From the NCBI RefSeq assembly GCF_937936435.1, contig NZ_CALDDG010000001.1, positions 1-39,308 on the forward strand: a DNA stretch of 39,308 nucleotides. Reading direction: 5' to 3'. The stretch's first letter is position 1. The number at the start of each line of letters is the position of its first letter. Below are positions 16,950-24,763 of this stretch, piece by piece. The notes below the pieces were generated by a model. The model made no database searches. It was given only the letters and a program-made list of their open reading frames with translations, and was not told the DNA's origin. A program made the translations under genes and the position numbers. This DNA is from an uncultured Sulfuricurvum sp. (GTDB lineage Bacteria > Campylobacterota > Campylobacteria > Campylobacterales > Sulfurimonadaceae).

Positions 16950-17150
16950 ATGCAGATAAAAGTAAACGGCGAATTTAGGGAAATAGAAGAGGGAGCGACC
17001 CTTTATGCACTTATCAGCGCTTTGAAGCTCGAAGAAAGAGTCATGGCTGCAGCGTTGAACATGCAGATCGTCAAGCAGGAAAAATGGAAAGAAGCGAGAC
17101 TGCAAGAGGGGGACGTCATCGAACTGCTCGATTTCGTCGGAGGCGGATAA
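16950..17150 (+). CDS. thiS: Sulfur carrier protein ThiS
   Basis: This 66-residue ubiquitin-fold protein ends in FVGGG. In ThiS the C-terminal Gly-Gly is adenylated and then carries sulfur as a thiocarboxylate for the thiazole ring of thiamine. The start MQIKVNGE and the LQEGDVIELLDFVGGG end are typical; one extra glycine closes the tail. It lies 8 bases after the ankyrin gene and is the last gene of the run. ThiG, ThiF and ThiH partners are not in the window. The related MoaD is less likely given length and motif, although a molybdoenzyme lies in the same operon. Confidence 0.88.
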   Translation: MQIKVNGEFREIEEGATLYALISALKLEERVMAAALNMQIVKQEKWKEARLQEGDVIELLDFVGGG

Positions 17151-17283
17151 ATTCCAAATATCTTTTAGTGTGATTCTAAACTACGGCTGAATAATCATAT
17201 TAGCCTGAATTTTTTATCAGGATATTTTATGATTATCAGTTACTATGAGTATCAATACTTTTATGGCGAGGAGGATACTCACG

Positions 17284-17874
17284 ATGCAACATCAGCTTAT
17301 GGCATTGCCGTATGAACATTCAGCACTCGAACCTTATATTTCTGCCGAAACGCTCTCATACCACTATGACAAACACCATGCAGGATACGTCAATAAACTC
17401 AATTCTCTGATAGAGGGGACCGAATTTGTCGATGCGGAACTGGAAACGATTATACTCAAAGCGAGCGGGGCTGTTTTCAATAATGCGGCACAGGTCTATA
17501 ATCACGATTTTTACTGGAAAGGGCTGAAGCCCGGTCAAAGTGAACTTTCCAAGGAATTGGCCGATAGAATCGATGCCGCTTTCGGATCGCTGGAGAGTTT
17601 AAAAGAACAGTTTTTAAGTATAGCGGCCGGATTTTTCGGTTCGGGATGGATATGGCTGGTATTGACACCGGAAGGGGAACTCAAGATTGAGACGACTTCC
17701 AATGCCGATACCCCGATACGCCATGGACAAAAACCGCTGCTGACCTGCGATGTGTGGGAACATGCGTATTATATCGATTATCGAAATGCACGTCCCAATT
17801 CTCTTTCACACTGGTGGCCTCTCATCAATTGCGAATTCGTTTCGGAAAATTTCGCAGCGGCGAAGAGGGGATAG
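17284..17874 (+). CDS. sodB: Superoxide dismutase, iron type
   Basis: The 196-residue enzyme converts superoxide to oxygen and peroxide in the cytoplasm. The four metal ligands are visible: H27 in SYHYDKHH, H74 in NHDFYW, and D156 and H160 in DVWEHAYY. Gln at residue 70 (NAAQVYNH) is the iron-type position. The ATG at 17284 is preferred over one 39 bases upstream because GAGGAGG precedes it and the family begins just before LPY. The AT-rich 17222-17239 stretch (GATATTTTATGATTATC) is vaguely Fur-box-like but too poor to call. It converges with orf99, leaving one base between stops. Confidence 0.95.
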   Translation: MQHQLMALPYEHSALEPYISAETLSYHYDKHHAGYVNKLNSLIEGTEFVDAELETIILKASGAVFNNAAQVYNHDFYWKGLKPGQSELSKELADRIDAAFGSLESLKEQFLSIAAGFFGSGWIWLVLTPEGELKIETTSNADTPIRHGQKPLLTCDVWEHAYYIDYRNARPNSLSHWWPLINCEFVSENFAAAKRG

Positions 17875-17875
17875 C

Positions 17876-18175
17876 CTAGCCGTTATTCGTACTGCGGAGG
17901 AGTTTATCGTACTTGGTTTTGAGAAGCAGGTATTCTTTGTGTAAATCCTCATAGGCCTGTTTATAGTCGATCTCATCCGTTTCGGCCGGAGCCGTAGTCG
18001 TTGCCGGAGGAATTTTTGCAGGTTCATCGAGGAGGATATAGGTGACTTCTTGGCCGTTTTCTTCTTTCACAATCGTCGGAAGTTCTCCGTTCATAGTCTT
18101 TTTGATGACGGTATGGATACTGAGCCGGTTACGGGAAGCATATTTTTGAATGGTGATCAAGCCGGTTGATTCCAT
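17876..18175 (-). CDS. Hypothetical 99-residue protein with possible HTH start and coiled-coil tail
   Basis: The ATG at 18175 has AAGGA upstream. The first part (MESTGLITIQKYASRNRLS, then HTVIKKTMNGELPTIVKEE) resembles the small excisionase/MerR-like helix-turn-helix with a beta wing, where a name such as 'iqkYA.rn.iS.htV.k.i..G.lp' recurs. A Pro/Ala/Thr linker (about 58-70) leads to a charged helix (YEDLHKEYLLLKTKYDKLL) likely to be a coiled coil. It follows acpS by 25 bases on the same strand. DNA binding is an inference from pattern only; no named family is recognised. Confidence 0.6.
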   Translation of the reverse strand: MESTGLITIQKYASRNRLSIHTVIKKTMNGELPTIVKEENGQEVTYILLDEPAKIPPATTTAPAETDEIDYKQAYEDLHKEYLLLKTKYDKLLRSTNNG

Positions 18176-18200
18176 GAAGCGGTTTCCTTGTAGTAATGTA

Positions 18201-18557
18201 TTAAAGGGATTTTTGTTCCAATGCGACGACGGCAATCGCATAGTCGCCGTCATGGGTAATGGAAACGGATGTATCGGTGATAGCGAATCGGTCGCGTACC
18301 AAGGGGGTGAGGCTCAAGCACGGAGCCCCTTTGGAGGTTTTGCTGATGGTAATATCGTGAAAACCGCACTCTGAGCCGATACCGCATCCGAGCGCTTTGG
18401 CACAGGCTTCTTTTGCAGCCCAAAATCCGGCCGCATTACGGTAGTTTTTGACGAGAAGGCATTCATCTGCCCCCAAGAACCTTTTTAACCCCCGATCGCC
18501 GAAACGCTCGATGAAACGTTTCATCCGATCGAGTTTAATCAAATCGATTCCGATCAT
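18201..18557 (-). CDS. acpS: Holo-acyl carrier protein synthase
   Basis: This 118-residue protein transfers 4'-phosphopantetheine from CoA to acyl carrier protein. The two magnesium-site motifs are seen: MIGIDLIKLDRM at the start and FWAAKEACAKALG in the middle, followed by ITISKTSKGAPCL and VSITHDGDYAIAV. Size is normal for the trimeric AcpS family. The start overlaps the fliL stop by four bases (ATGA). The same fliL-acpS order occurs in Campylobacter as I recall it, which supports the call. Confidence 0.94.
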   Translation of the reverse strand: MIGIDLIKLDRMKRFIERFGDRGLKRFLGADECLLVKNYRNAAGFWAAKEACAKALGCGIGSECGFHDITISKTSKGAPCLSLTPLVRDRFAITDTSVSITHDGDYAIAVVALEQKSL

Positions 18558-19093
18558 TGCACCACAAAATCGGTAAAATAGATATTTTTAACTTTACCGT
18601 CTTTGAGATGCATATTCAACTCGTTGACGATCTGCTCTTTGAGTTTTTCTTTTCCTTTTATGGTCGAAATCTCTTCAAGAGATTTGGATGAAAGGATGCG
18701 GATGATGATATCCCGCAATACCGGCTTTTTCGTATCGAGTTCGGCACTAAGTTCTTCACCTTCGATTTCCAAGTTCATTTCCACTTTCAGATAACGGCGG
18801 CCGCTTTCTGAGAGGAGATTGACGGTAAAACCGTCAAGAGGGTACATCAATCCGACTTCCGTCATCGATGCATCGGAAGGAGTGCTTTCACCGCTTCCGC
18901 CTGCCGAAGCTTCTTTTGCTGCCGGAGCAGATTTTGCGGCGGCTGCGTCTTCATTGCCCATTAACAAGAAGGCGACAACTCCGCCGATGATCAGAATCAG
19001 TAACAGTACACCGATAATGACAAACAACAGTACATTGCTTTTTTTCTTCCCTGATTCTTCCGTACCGGTCTCTTCTTTTTTCTCTTCGGCCAT
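18554..19093 (-). CDS. fliL: Flagellar basal body-associated protein FliL
   Basis: The 179-residue protein has a charged cytoplasmic start, one membrane helix (about 23-47, VLLFVIIGVLLLILIIGGVV), an Ala/Ser/Gly-rich linker and a periplasmic FliL domain (about 85-179). MYPLDGFTVNLLSESGRRYLKV and IKGKEKLKEQIVNELN are typical of that domain. FliL binds near the stator and affects flagellar motor output. A good promoter (GTGACA, 18 bases, TACAAT) lies just upstream. It heads a unit with acpS and probably orf99. No other flagellar structural gene is in the window. Confidence 0.93.
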   Translation of the reverse strand: MAEEKKEETGTEESGKKKSNVLLFVIIGVLLLILIIGGVVAFLLMGNEDAAAAKSAPAAKEASAGGSGESTPSDASMTEVGLMYPLDGFTVNLLSESGRRYLKVEMNLEIEGEELSAELDTKKPVLRDIIIRILSSKSLEEISTIKGKEKLKEQIVNELNMHLKDGKVKNIYFTDFVVQ

Positions 19094-19125
19094 CCATAGC
19101 TCCTAATCGATAAAGTTATTCCTTT

Positions 19126-19155
19126 ATTGTAGCGAGAAAGTTATGAAATTGTCAC
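19126..19155 (-). promoter_or_regulatory. Sigma-70 type promoter of fliL-acpS
   Basis: On the minus strand GTGACA (19150-19155) is followed after 18 bases by TACAAT (19126-19131), about 32 bases before the fliL ATG. Both boxes match the consensus at five of six positions. It is not of the sigma-28 or sigma-54 kind that many flagellar genes use. Confidence 0.6.
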
Positions 19156-19208
19156 GTGTCATAATCGAAATTTTGGTAAACTTACCGAATGAAAAGAAGG
19201 AAAACTAG

Positions 19209-20003
19209 ATGGTAGAGAGATTATTAGGCTATATCGGTCGTCCGTTTGTCCGTTTTTACGATACGATTGAAAATTTCGGTCAGTTCGTTTTGTTTCAATT
19301 ACAGCTTTTTAAACTCTATCCGCATGTTTTCAAACGCTCAAAAACCGTATTGACGCAAATCGAGGTGATCGGGATGGGGTGTATGGGGGTTGTAACCCTC
19401 ACGGCACTCTTTACAGGTATGGTTTTGGCCATACAGCTTTACAACGGTTTTCATCAGTTCGGAGCCGAGAACTTTATCGGCTATACGGTCTTTTTCTCGA
19501 TTGCCAGAGAGCTGGGGCCGGTATTTGCCTCTTTAATGCTGATTTCGCGTTCGATCAGTGCGATGGCGGCAGAACTCGGAACCATGCGCGTTTCCGAACA
19601 GATCGATGCAATCGATATTTTAGGGGTTAATTCCAAAGAGTATCTGATTACGCCGCGGATTATCGCTACGGTGATATCCCTGCCGCTGCTGGTTATCTGG
19701 TTTGATTTCATTGCGATCGGTTCGGCATACATGATATCTACAAATGTTTTGGGGATTAATCCGATTACCTATCAGGAAACGCTGATGCGTTTGGGTGAGA
19801 TGGATGATATCCTTACCGGAATTGTCAAAGCGGCGGTGTTCGGATTTATCGTCAGTTCGATCGGAAGTTATATCGGATATCACACGACGGGGGGAGCCAG
19901 AGGGGTAGGGCAGTCGACGATTTATGCCGTCGTCTATTCTGCCGTGGCAATTTTTGTCACCAATTACTTCTTATCGTCTCTTTTCTTGTATTTGGACTGG
20001 TAA
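19209..20003 (+). CDS. MlaE-family ABC transporter permease (lipid asymmetry / organic solvent type)
   Basis: The 264-residue integral membrane protein has about five hydrophobic helices. It also has the MlaE/YrbE hallmarks: ALFTGMVLAIQLYNGF, SIARELGPVFASLMLISRS and MRVSEQIDAIDILGVN, the last being the coupling region that meets the ATPase. MlaE permeases move phospholipids between membranes with an ATPase (MlaF) and an MCE protein (MlaD). Neither partner is next to it: the gene stands alone between divergent fliL and convergent carbonic anhydrase. ATG 19209 follows GAAGGA at a suitable distance. Confidence 0.9.
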   Translation: MVERLLGYIGRPFVRFYDTIENFGQFVLFQLQLFKLYPHVFKRSKTVLTQIEVIGMGCMGVVTLTALFTGMVLAIQLYNGFHQFGAENFIGYTVFFSIARELGPVFASLMLISRSISAMAAELGTMRVSEQIDAIDILGVNSKEYLITPRIIATVISLPLLVIWFDFIAIGSAYMISTNVLGINPITYQETLMRLGEMDDILTGIVKAAVFGFIVSSIGSYIGYHTTGGARGVGQSTIYAVVYSAVAIFVTNYFLSSLFLYLDW

Positions 20004-20015
20004 AAGAAGGCGAGG

Positions 20016-20696
20016 CTAGTTGGCTAGCTCGCTGAGAGGGCGGAATTGATAGCTGTCGGGATCGTAATATTCGATCCCTCCCGTTTCAATGTCGTAGTAC
20101 CATCCGTGGATGAAAAGGCGGTCTTCTTCGACCAGTTTTTTAACATAGGGATAGGTCAGAAGGTTTTCGATTTGGGTGACGATCGAGAGGTGCTCGGTCG
20201 CCCGAAGCAGCTCTTCACGCGGAGCATTGATGCCCAGCGCCAGCAGTGCCATCGATTTTGCTTTTTCACCCAGTGTCAGCCATTTTGACGTATGGATCAT
20301 CGTCGTATCGCATGAAGTTTTATAAAGTGCTTCGATCGCTCCGCAGTGCGAATGACCGCAGATGATAATCTCGGAGACTTCCAGAACACCGACGGCGTAC
20401 TCTATCCCCGCTGCAGTGGAGTGAAAATCTTCATCAGGTTTATAAGGGGCGACGAAGTTGCCGACGTTGCGGATGACGAAAAGATCTCCGGGATTGGACT
20501 GGACGATAAGATCGGGGATTACTCTCGAATCGGAACAGCCGATAAACAAAGCACGGGGATTTTGCCCTTCTCGAACCAGATCGAGAAGCTGTTCTTCGTG
20601 TTTTTTGAAATAGGTTTTTTGAAAGGTCTCGTTTCCTGCGACGAACTCTTTCAAAATTTTCGCATTCGGATGGGAAGTATTCTGGCTTAATGACAC
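20016..20696 (-). CDS. Beta-class carbonic anhydrase
   Basis: The 226-residue enzyme interconverts CO2 and bicarbonate. Zinc ligands and catalytic dyad are visible: C54 with D56 and R58 in IGCSDSRV, and H115 with C118 in GHSHCGA. The NPGDLFVIRNVGN segment and STAAGIEYAVGVL are also typical. A GTG at 20696 with AGGA 8 bases upstream is preferred as start; another GTG at 20717 is in frame. Either start overlaps the end of the upstream Cys-rich gene, by 10 or 31 bases, so the two are coupled. It may supply bicarbonate for carboxylation in an autotrophic or CO2-requiring host. Confidence 0.93.
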   Translation of the reverse strand: MSLSQNTSHPNAKILKEFVAGNETFQKTYFKKHEEQLLDLVREGQNPRALFIGCSDSRVIPDLIVQSNPGDLFVIRNVGNFVAPYKPDEDFHSTAAGIEYAVGVLEVSEIIICGHSHCGAIEALYKTSCDTTMIHTSKWLTLGEKAKSMALLALGINAPREELLRATEHLSIVTQIENLLTYPYVKKLVEEDRLFIHGWYYDIETGGIEYYDPDSYQFRPLSELAN

Positions 20697-20959
20697 TCTT
20701 TGATTCCTAATTCGCACATGATTTGCTCGAAAACTTTGCCGCCTTCTCGGTCACAATCGTCATGATACTCAATCGTGATCATTTTTTTACCGCCGACAAC
20801 ATCGCCGCCGTAAATATTCGGCTCTATCGAGCATAGAGGAGTACAGCTTTTGATCGCTTTTTCGATTTTTTCTTTCTCTTCATCAGTCGTATAGGCTAAT
20901 GAAAGCTTACAGTAGCGTTCCTCGGATTTGTGGTCTGCAAAAATAGAACAATCGGCCAT
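20687..20959 (-). CDS. Cysteine-rich 90-residue protein of unknown function
   Basis: The ATG at 20959 has AAGGAT 6 bases upstream and is chosen over a codon 27 bases earlier. The protein is cytoplasmic by appearance and acidic, with seven cysteines: C4, C17, C39 and C43 (SCTPLC), C69 (HDDCD), C82 and C89 (ECH). Several histidines and aspartates lie close to them, suggesting metal binding or a redox role. I recognise no family. It is translated just ahead of the zinc enzyme carbonic anhydrase and overlaps it by about 10 bases. A functional link is plausible but unproven. Confidence 0.65.
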   Translation of the reverse strand: MADCSIFADHKSEERYCKLSLAYTTDEEKEKIEKAIKSCTPLCSIEPNIYGGDVVGGKKMITIEYHDDCDREGGKVFEQIMCELGIKECH

Positions 20960-21032
20960 ATTGTCATCCTTTTCGTACTTTGTCATTGTGATTTATTATA
21001 CCCGCTTCTGCGTTAAAACCGCGTCAAGATTG

Positions 21033-22385
21033 TTAAAACCATTCTAAAAGTTTGTTGACTTCATCGATTTCATAACATTTTATGGCGGTTTTTTCAAGCG
21101 GTTTTTTCGGGATCAGCGCCTTGGTAATTTGTTGCGAAGCGGCCTCTTTGAGACGCAGGTCGAGTTGAAATACTTCACGGATATCGCCTACTAAAGAGAC
21201 TTCGCCGATAAAGACCGTCTCTTTGGAAATAGCACGGTTTCTGAAACTGCTGATGATCGCGGCAAGGATCGCCAGATCGGCGGAGGTTTCGGTGATCTTG
21301 ATCCCTCCGGTGATATTGATAAAGACATCGTAGCTGTTGAGAGGAATCTCGAGTTTACGCTCCAAAAGTGCGAGAAGCATATTCAGACGGTTGTTTTCAA
21401 ATCCGGTAGCCTGACGTTTCGGGTTGGGAGCATGGGTATCGCTTACCAGTGCCTGCACTTCCAAAACGATAGGACGTGAACCCTCCATAATGACGGTCAA
21501 AGCCGAGCCGCTTTGGGATTTGGTACGGTTGAAAAATCGGGAAGAGAGATCTTTCGCAGAGACCAATCCTTCGGATCGCATCTCGAAAACGCCGATTTCA
21601 CTGGTCGGCCCGAAACGGTTTTTAAATCCGCGCAGGATTCGCAGTTCCTGGGAACTGTCTCCTTCGAAATACAAGACGACGTCCACCATATGTTCCAGTA
21701 CGCGAGGTCCGGCTATAGAACCCTCTTTCGTGATATGTCCGATGATGAAAATAGCGATGCGACGCTCTTTGGCAATCCGCATCAAATCAAAAGTGATCTG
21801 GCGTACCTGAGTGACCGATCCGGGAGCGGAAGCGATAGTTTCGGAGTAGAGGGTTTGGATCGAATCGATGATGATGCATTCGTAGGGACGTTCGTGCAGT
21901 TCTGAGAGAATCTGCTCCAGCCGGATCTCTGCGAGAAGGTAGAGATTGTCGACGTTCGCACCCAATCGGTTGGCACGAAGTTTGATCTGCCCTTCGCTCT
22001 CTTCGCCGCTGACGTAAAGGACGTTGCGGTTTTGTTTAGCCAGATTGGCCCCGATTTTTAGAAGCAGTGTCGATTTTCCGACTCCGGGACTTCCCCCGAT
22101 AAGAACAAGCGAACCGGGAACGACGCCGCCCCCGAGAACCATATCGAGTTCGGCATCGTTGCTGCTGTAGCGTTCGGTATTTTCTTCGACGATCTGGGTG
22201 ATCTCTTTGGCTTTGGCGGCTCCTGAGGGCGATGCGGTAGAGGTGAGTTTGATGATTTCCTGCTGTTGTTCACTAAGCTCTACAAAACTGTCCCATCCTC
22301 CGCAGCTGGGACATTTTCCCATCCATTTAGGGGTAGTAAATCCGCAGTGCTGACATTCGAAAAGGACGTTTTTTTTCTTGGCCAT
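21033..22385 (-). CDS. radA: DNA repair protein RadA
   Basis: The 450-residue protein is a RecA-like ATPase that helps branch migration during recombination and repair. In order it shows a zinc finger (C11, C14, C25, C28), a Walker A motif GGSPGVGKST (97-106), a RecA core with IIIDSIQTL as Walker B, the RadA-specific LRGFKNRFGPTSEIGVF, and a C-terminal Lon-protease-like domain (about 290-450) without need for protease activity. Length is standard. The ATG at 22385 begins MAKKKN. It has no close partner on either side. Confidence 0.96.
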   Translation of the reverse strand: MAKKKNVLFECQHCGFTTPKWMGKCPSCGGWDSFVELSEQQQEIIKLTSTASPSGAAKAKEITQIVEENTERYSSNDAELDMVLGGGVVPGSLVLIGGSPGVGKSTLLLKIGANLAKQNRNVLYVSGEESEGQIKLRANRLGANVDNLYLLAEIRLEQILSELHERPYECIIIDSIQTLYSETIASAPGSVTQVRQITFDLMRIAKERRIAIFIIGHITKEGSIAGPRVLEHMVDVVLYFEGDSSQELRILRGFKNRFGPTSEIGVFEMRSEGLVSAKDLSSRFFNRTKSQSGSALTVIMEGSRPIVLEVQALVSDTHAPNPKRQATGFENNRLNMLLALLERKLEIPLNSYDVFINITGGIKITETSADLAILAAIISSFRNRAISKETVFIGEVSLVGDIREVFQLDLRLKEAASQQITKALIPKKPLEKTAIKCYEIDEVNKLLEWF

Positions 22386-22424
22386 CGGAGAATCCCGTTT
22401 TATGTCATTGTAACAGTTCTCCCC

Positions 22425-23183
22425 TTAAGAGCAAAAGAGTGTTCCGGAACGATGGACACCGTCAAGAAGATAACTCTGAGCATCTTGCAGATCGTATCCG
22501 TTGCATAAAAACATTTTTTGCCCGCGCTCCATCAAAAACTGCGCCGCTAAAAGTTTGGTGACGATCCCTCCGGTAGCAAAAGCGTTATTGGGGGTATGAT
22601 CGGCACAGAGTGCTTCGGCAGGGATAGAGTTTACCTCTTTGCAAATCATAGCGTCGGGGTGTTCTTTCGGATTTTTATCGTAATAACCGTCGATGTCGCT
22701 GAGGATGACTAATAGATCGGCATTCGTGTAGTGGGCGACATGTGCCGAGAGTTGGTCATTGTCTCCGAATACCTGCTCGGAGGTGGTCGATATATCGTTT
22801 TCATTCACGATGGGGACGATGTTGTGAGTCAATAACGTATCGATTATTTCGGTAAAAATAGCCGTCCGTTTGCGCGAGTCGAAATCCTCTTCGGTAAGGA
22901 GGATTTGCGATGTCGAAATATTATATGCATCAAATTTTTTCTTGTAACTGCTCATCAAAATCGGCTGGCCGAGCGAGGCAAGGACTTTTTTGCTGATTTG
23001 TTCTTCACGGTTGAGTTTGAGGGCGGAATAACCGGATGCGACGGCTCCTGAGGTGACGAGGATCACTTCATAGCGGTCTTGGAGTCTGGCGATAAGAGAG
23101 ACGAGGTTGCGCATCCTCTCTTTTGCGATGGTATTGTTTTCCGTCAGTACGCCGCTACCTACTTTGATGACGATTCTTGGCAT
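22425..23183 (-). CDS. proB: Glutamate 5-kinase (short form without PUA domain)
   Basis: The 252-residue enzyme phosphorylates glutamate in the first step of proline synthesis. It has the amino-acid-kinase fold: IVIKVGSGVL at the start, VTSGAVASGYSALK, PIVNENDISTT and VILSDIDGYYDKNP. The C-terminal PUA domain present in many ProB proteins is absent; the protein ends soon after FLCNGYDLQDAQSYLLDG, as is common in Campylobacterota. AGGGGG precedes ATG 23183. It lies 89 bases downstream of ftsY. In relatives the gtp-binding obg gene often precedes proB; it does not here. Confidence 0.93.
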   Translation of the reverse strand: MPRIVIKVGSGVLTENNTIAKERMRNLVSLIARLQDRYEVILVTSGAVASGYSALKLNREEQISKKVLASLGQPILMSSYKKKFDAYNISTSQILLTEEDFDSRKRTAIFTEIIDTLLTHNIVPIVNENDISTTSEQVFGDNDQLSAHVAHYTNADLLVILSDIDGYYDKNPKEHPDAMICKEVNSIPAEALCADHTPNNAFATGGIVTKLLAAQFLMERGQKMFLCNGYDLQDAQSYLLDGVHRSGTLFCS

Positions 23184-23272
23184 GAAGCCCCCTTTTGTCG
23201 GTAATCTTTTCAGGATACCCTAAAAGGATTAACGGGGGTTAAATCGAGCCTGAAATAAGGAGTTTGAAAAGG

Positions 23273-24151
23273 TTATTCCGCCGTAAAAATGGCATCGAGT
23301 ATACCGTCGACAAATTCGTATTTGTCAAACGGTATCAGATGCTCGGGCTGCTCTCCGACACCGATGTAGAGGATCGGAAGCGAGAGGGCATAGGCGATAG
23401 AGAATACCGATCCTCCTTTCGCGGTTCCGTCAAGCTTGGTGATAATAATTCCGTCTACCCCGACCATTTCGTTAAACGCTTTGGCTTGAGCGATAGCGGA
23501 ACTTCCCTGCGTACCGTCTAAAATCAGTATTTTACGGTGTGGTGCTCCGGTATGGGCTTTATCGCAGATACGGACGATTTTTTTCAGCTCATTACCCAGA
23601 TTGGTTTGGGTATGAAGCCGTCCTGCCGTATCGATGATGACCTGCTCGAATCCGCGTGCTTTGGCCGACTCGATCGTATCGTAGGCAACAGCCGAGGGAT
23701 CATGCCCCTGACGCGAAGAGATAATCGGTACATCGAGCTTGTCGGCCCAACGGGTGAGCTGTTCGATCGCAGCGGCGCGAAATGTGTCACCGGCACCGAG
23801 GATGACCCGCTCGCCTTTGGTGAGATAATATTGCGCCAGCTTGGCGATCGTCGTCGTTTTCCCTGCGCCGTTGACACCGATGATGAGGGTGACCGTCGGT
23901 TTGTCCGGGTTTTCAGGTAATGTGTTTTGAGCAAAACTCAGCGTCGCGAGGAGTTTTGAGCGGAGTTGATCGCGGGTAATATCATTTTGGTAAAGTTCGC
24001 GGAGGATAATCTCTACAAGATCGTATTCGACATCGGCTTCAAGCAGGATATTTTCCAGATCGTCTTTGGAAATTTTCGCTTTTTTCTCAGGTGCGATGGC
24101 AGCGATAGCCTCGATGGTCTTTTGAAGCCCTTTTTTAATGAATCCGAACAT
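23273..24151 (-). CDS. ftsY: Signal recognition particle receptor FtsY
   Basis: This 292-residue GTPase docks ribosome-SRP complexes at the inner membrane for co-translational insertion. It carries the SRP-GTPase motifs: GVNGAGKTTT (92-101, G1), LGAGDTFRAAA, VIIDTAGRLHTQTNL (G3) and IITKLDGTAKGG (G4), with a helical N domain at 1-85. It lacks the long acidic A domain of E. coli FtsY, which is usual in this phylum, but keeps the amphipathic start MFGFIKKGL. The gene starts two bases after the stop of the TlpA-like gene, so they form an operon. Confidence 0.96.
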   Translation of the reverse strand: MFGFIKKGLQKTIEAIAAIAPEKKAKISKDDLENILLEADVEYDLVEIILRELYQNDITRDQLRSKLLATLSFAQNTLPENPDKPTVTLIIGVNGAGKTTTIAKLAQYYLTKGERVILGAGDTFRAAAIEQLTRWADKLDVPIISSRQGHDPSAVAYDTIESAKARGFEQVIIDTAGRLHTQTNLGNELKKIVRICDKAHTGAPHRKILILDGTQGSSAIAQAKAFNEMVGVDGIIITKLDGTAKGGSVFSIAYALSLPILYIGVGEQPEHLIPFDKYEFVDGILDAIFTAE

Positions 24152-24153
24152 CC

Positions 24154-24705
24154 TTATCTCCCCAATGCCTGAGCAATATCGTGGTCGATGATCTCTTCTT
24201 GGGTAGCACCCGCATAGTGGGTGACGTATTCGCCGTTTTTATAAAGTACCATCAGCGGTATAGGGAACTGCTGTCCTACGCCGATCGTCGAAGCAATAGC
24301 GCGAGAGAGTTCCTGATTGTCGGCTTTGTTTGCCATCAGATAGGTTCCTCCTTTGTATTTTTCACGAAATTTTTCGAGATCTTCGTTGCTTTGGTCTTCT
24401 TCGATCGTGATCCCCATAACGATCAAATCATCTCCGTATTTTTTCTGAAGATTTCCCAAATGTTGTACTTCGGCCTGACAGGGAGGGCACCATGTTGCGA
24501 AGATATCGAATAAAACGACTTTGTCTTTGCCCGCGTCGAGGGTAAAGTTGGTTCCGCGCTTTTCCACGTTATAGCTTTTACCCTGGGTATCCATAAGCGA
24601 AAATTCGGCGGTTGAGACCATAGGCTCGTCGGATGAATCTTTAGAACACCCCTGAATGATAAAGGTTAAAGTGATAATAGGGATAAAAAACGTTGAAAAA
24701 CGCAT
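24154..24705 (-). CDS. TlpA-like thioredoxin-fold lipoprotein
   Basis: Starting at ATG 24705, with AAAGGT upstream, the 183-residue protein has a lipoprotein signal ending in the lipobox IIQGC (C20). A TlpA/ResA-type thioredoxin domain follows, with the redox motif FATWCPPCQAEV. It should be tethered on the periplasmic side and reduce or shuffle thiols, for instance on c-type cytochrome precursors. LIVMGITIEEDQ and GQQFPIPLMVLYKNG (the cis-proline region) fit the fold. An in-frame codon 66 bases upstream would add an implausible second hydrophobic start. It is the first gene before ftsY and is divergent from the cyclo-ligase gene. Confidence 0.88.
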   Translation of the reverse strand: MRFSTFFIPIITLTFIIQGCSKDSSDEPMVSTAEFSLMDTQGKSYNVEKRGTNFTLDAGKDKVVLFDIFATWCPPCQAEVQHLGNLQKKYGDDLIVMGITIEEDQSNEDLEKFREKYKGGTYLMANKADNQELSRAIASTIGVGQQFPIPLMVLYKNGEYVTHYAGATQEEIIDHDIAQALGR

Positions 24706-24763
24706 GAGTTGACCTTTGCATTTGGATAGAATAATGAAGATTATAACGAAGCAAAGGTAAAAA

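Noticed and set aside
17222..17239. Possible Fur box upstream of sodB
   Set aside because: GATATTTTATGATTATC has only one good half-site; the match is too poor in AT-rich DNA to list as a feature.
23190..23265. Inverted repeat TTTCAGG...CCTGAAA between ftsY and proB
   Set aside because: The 7-base arms are more than 40 bases apart and no T run follows, so neither a terminator nor an operator can be supported.
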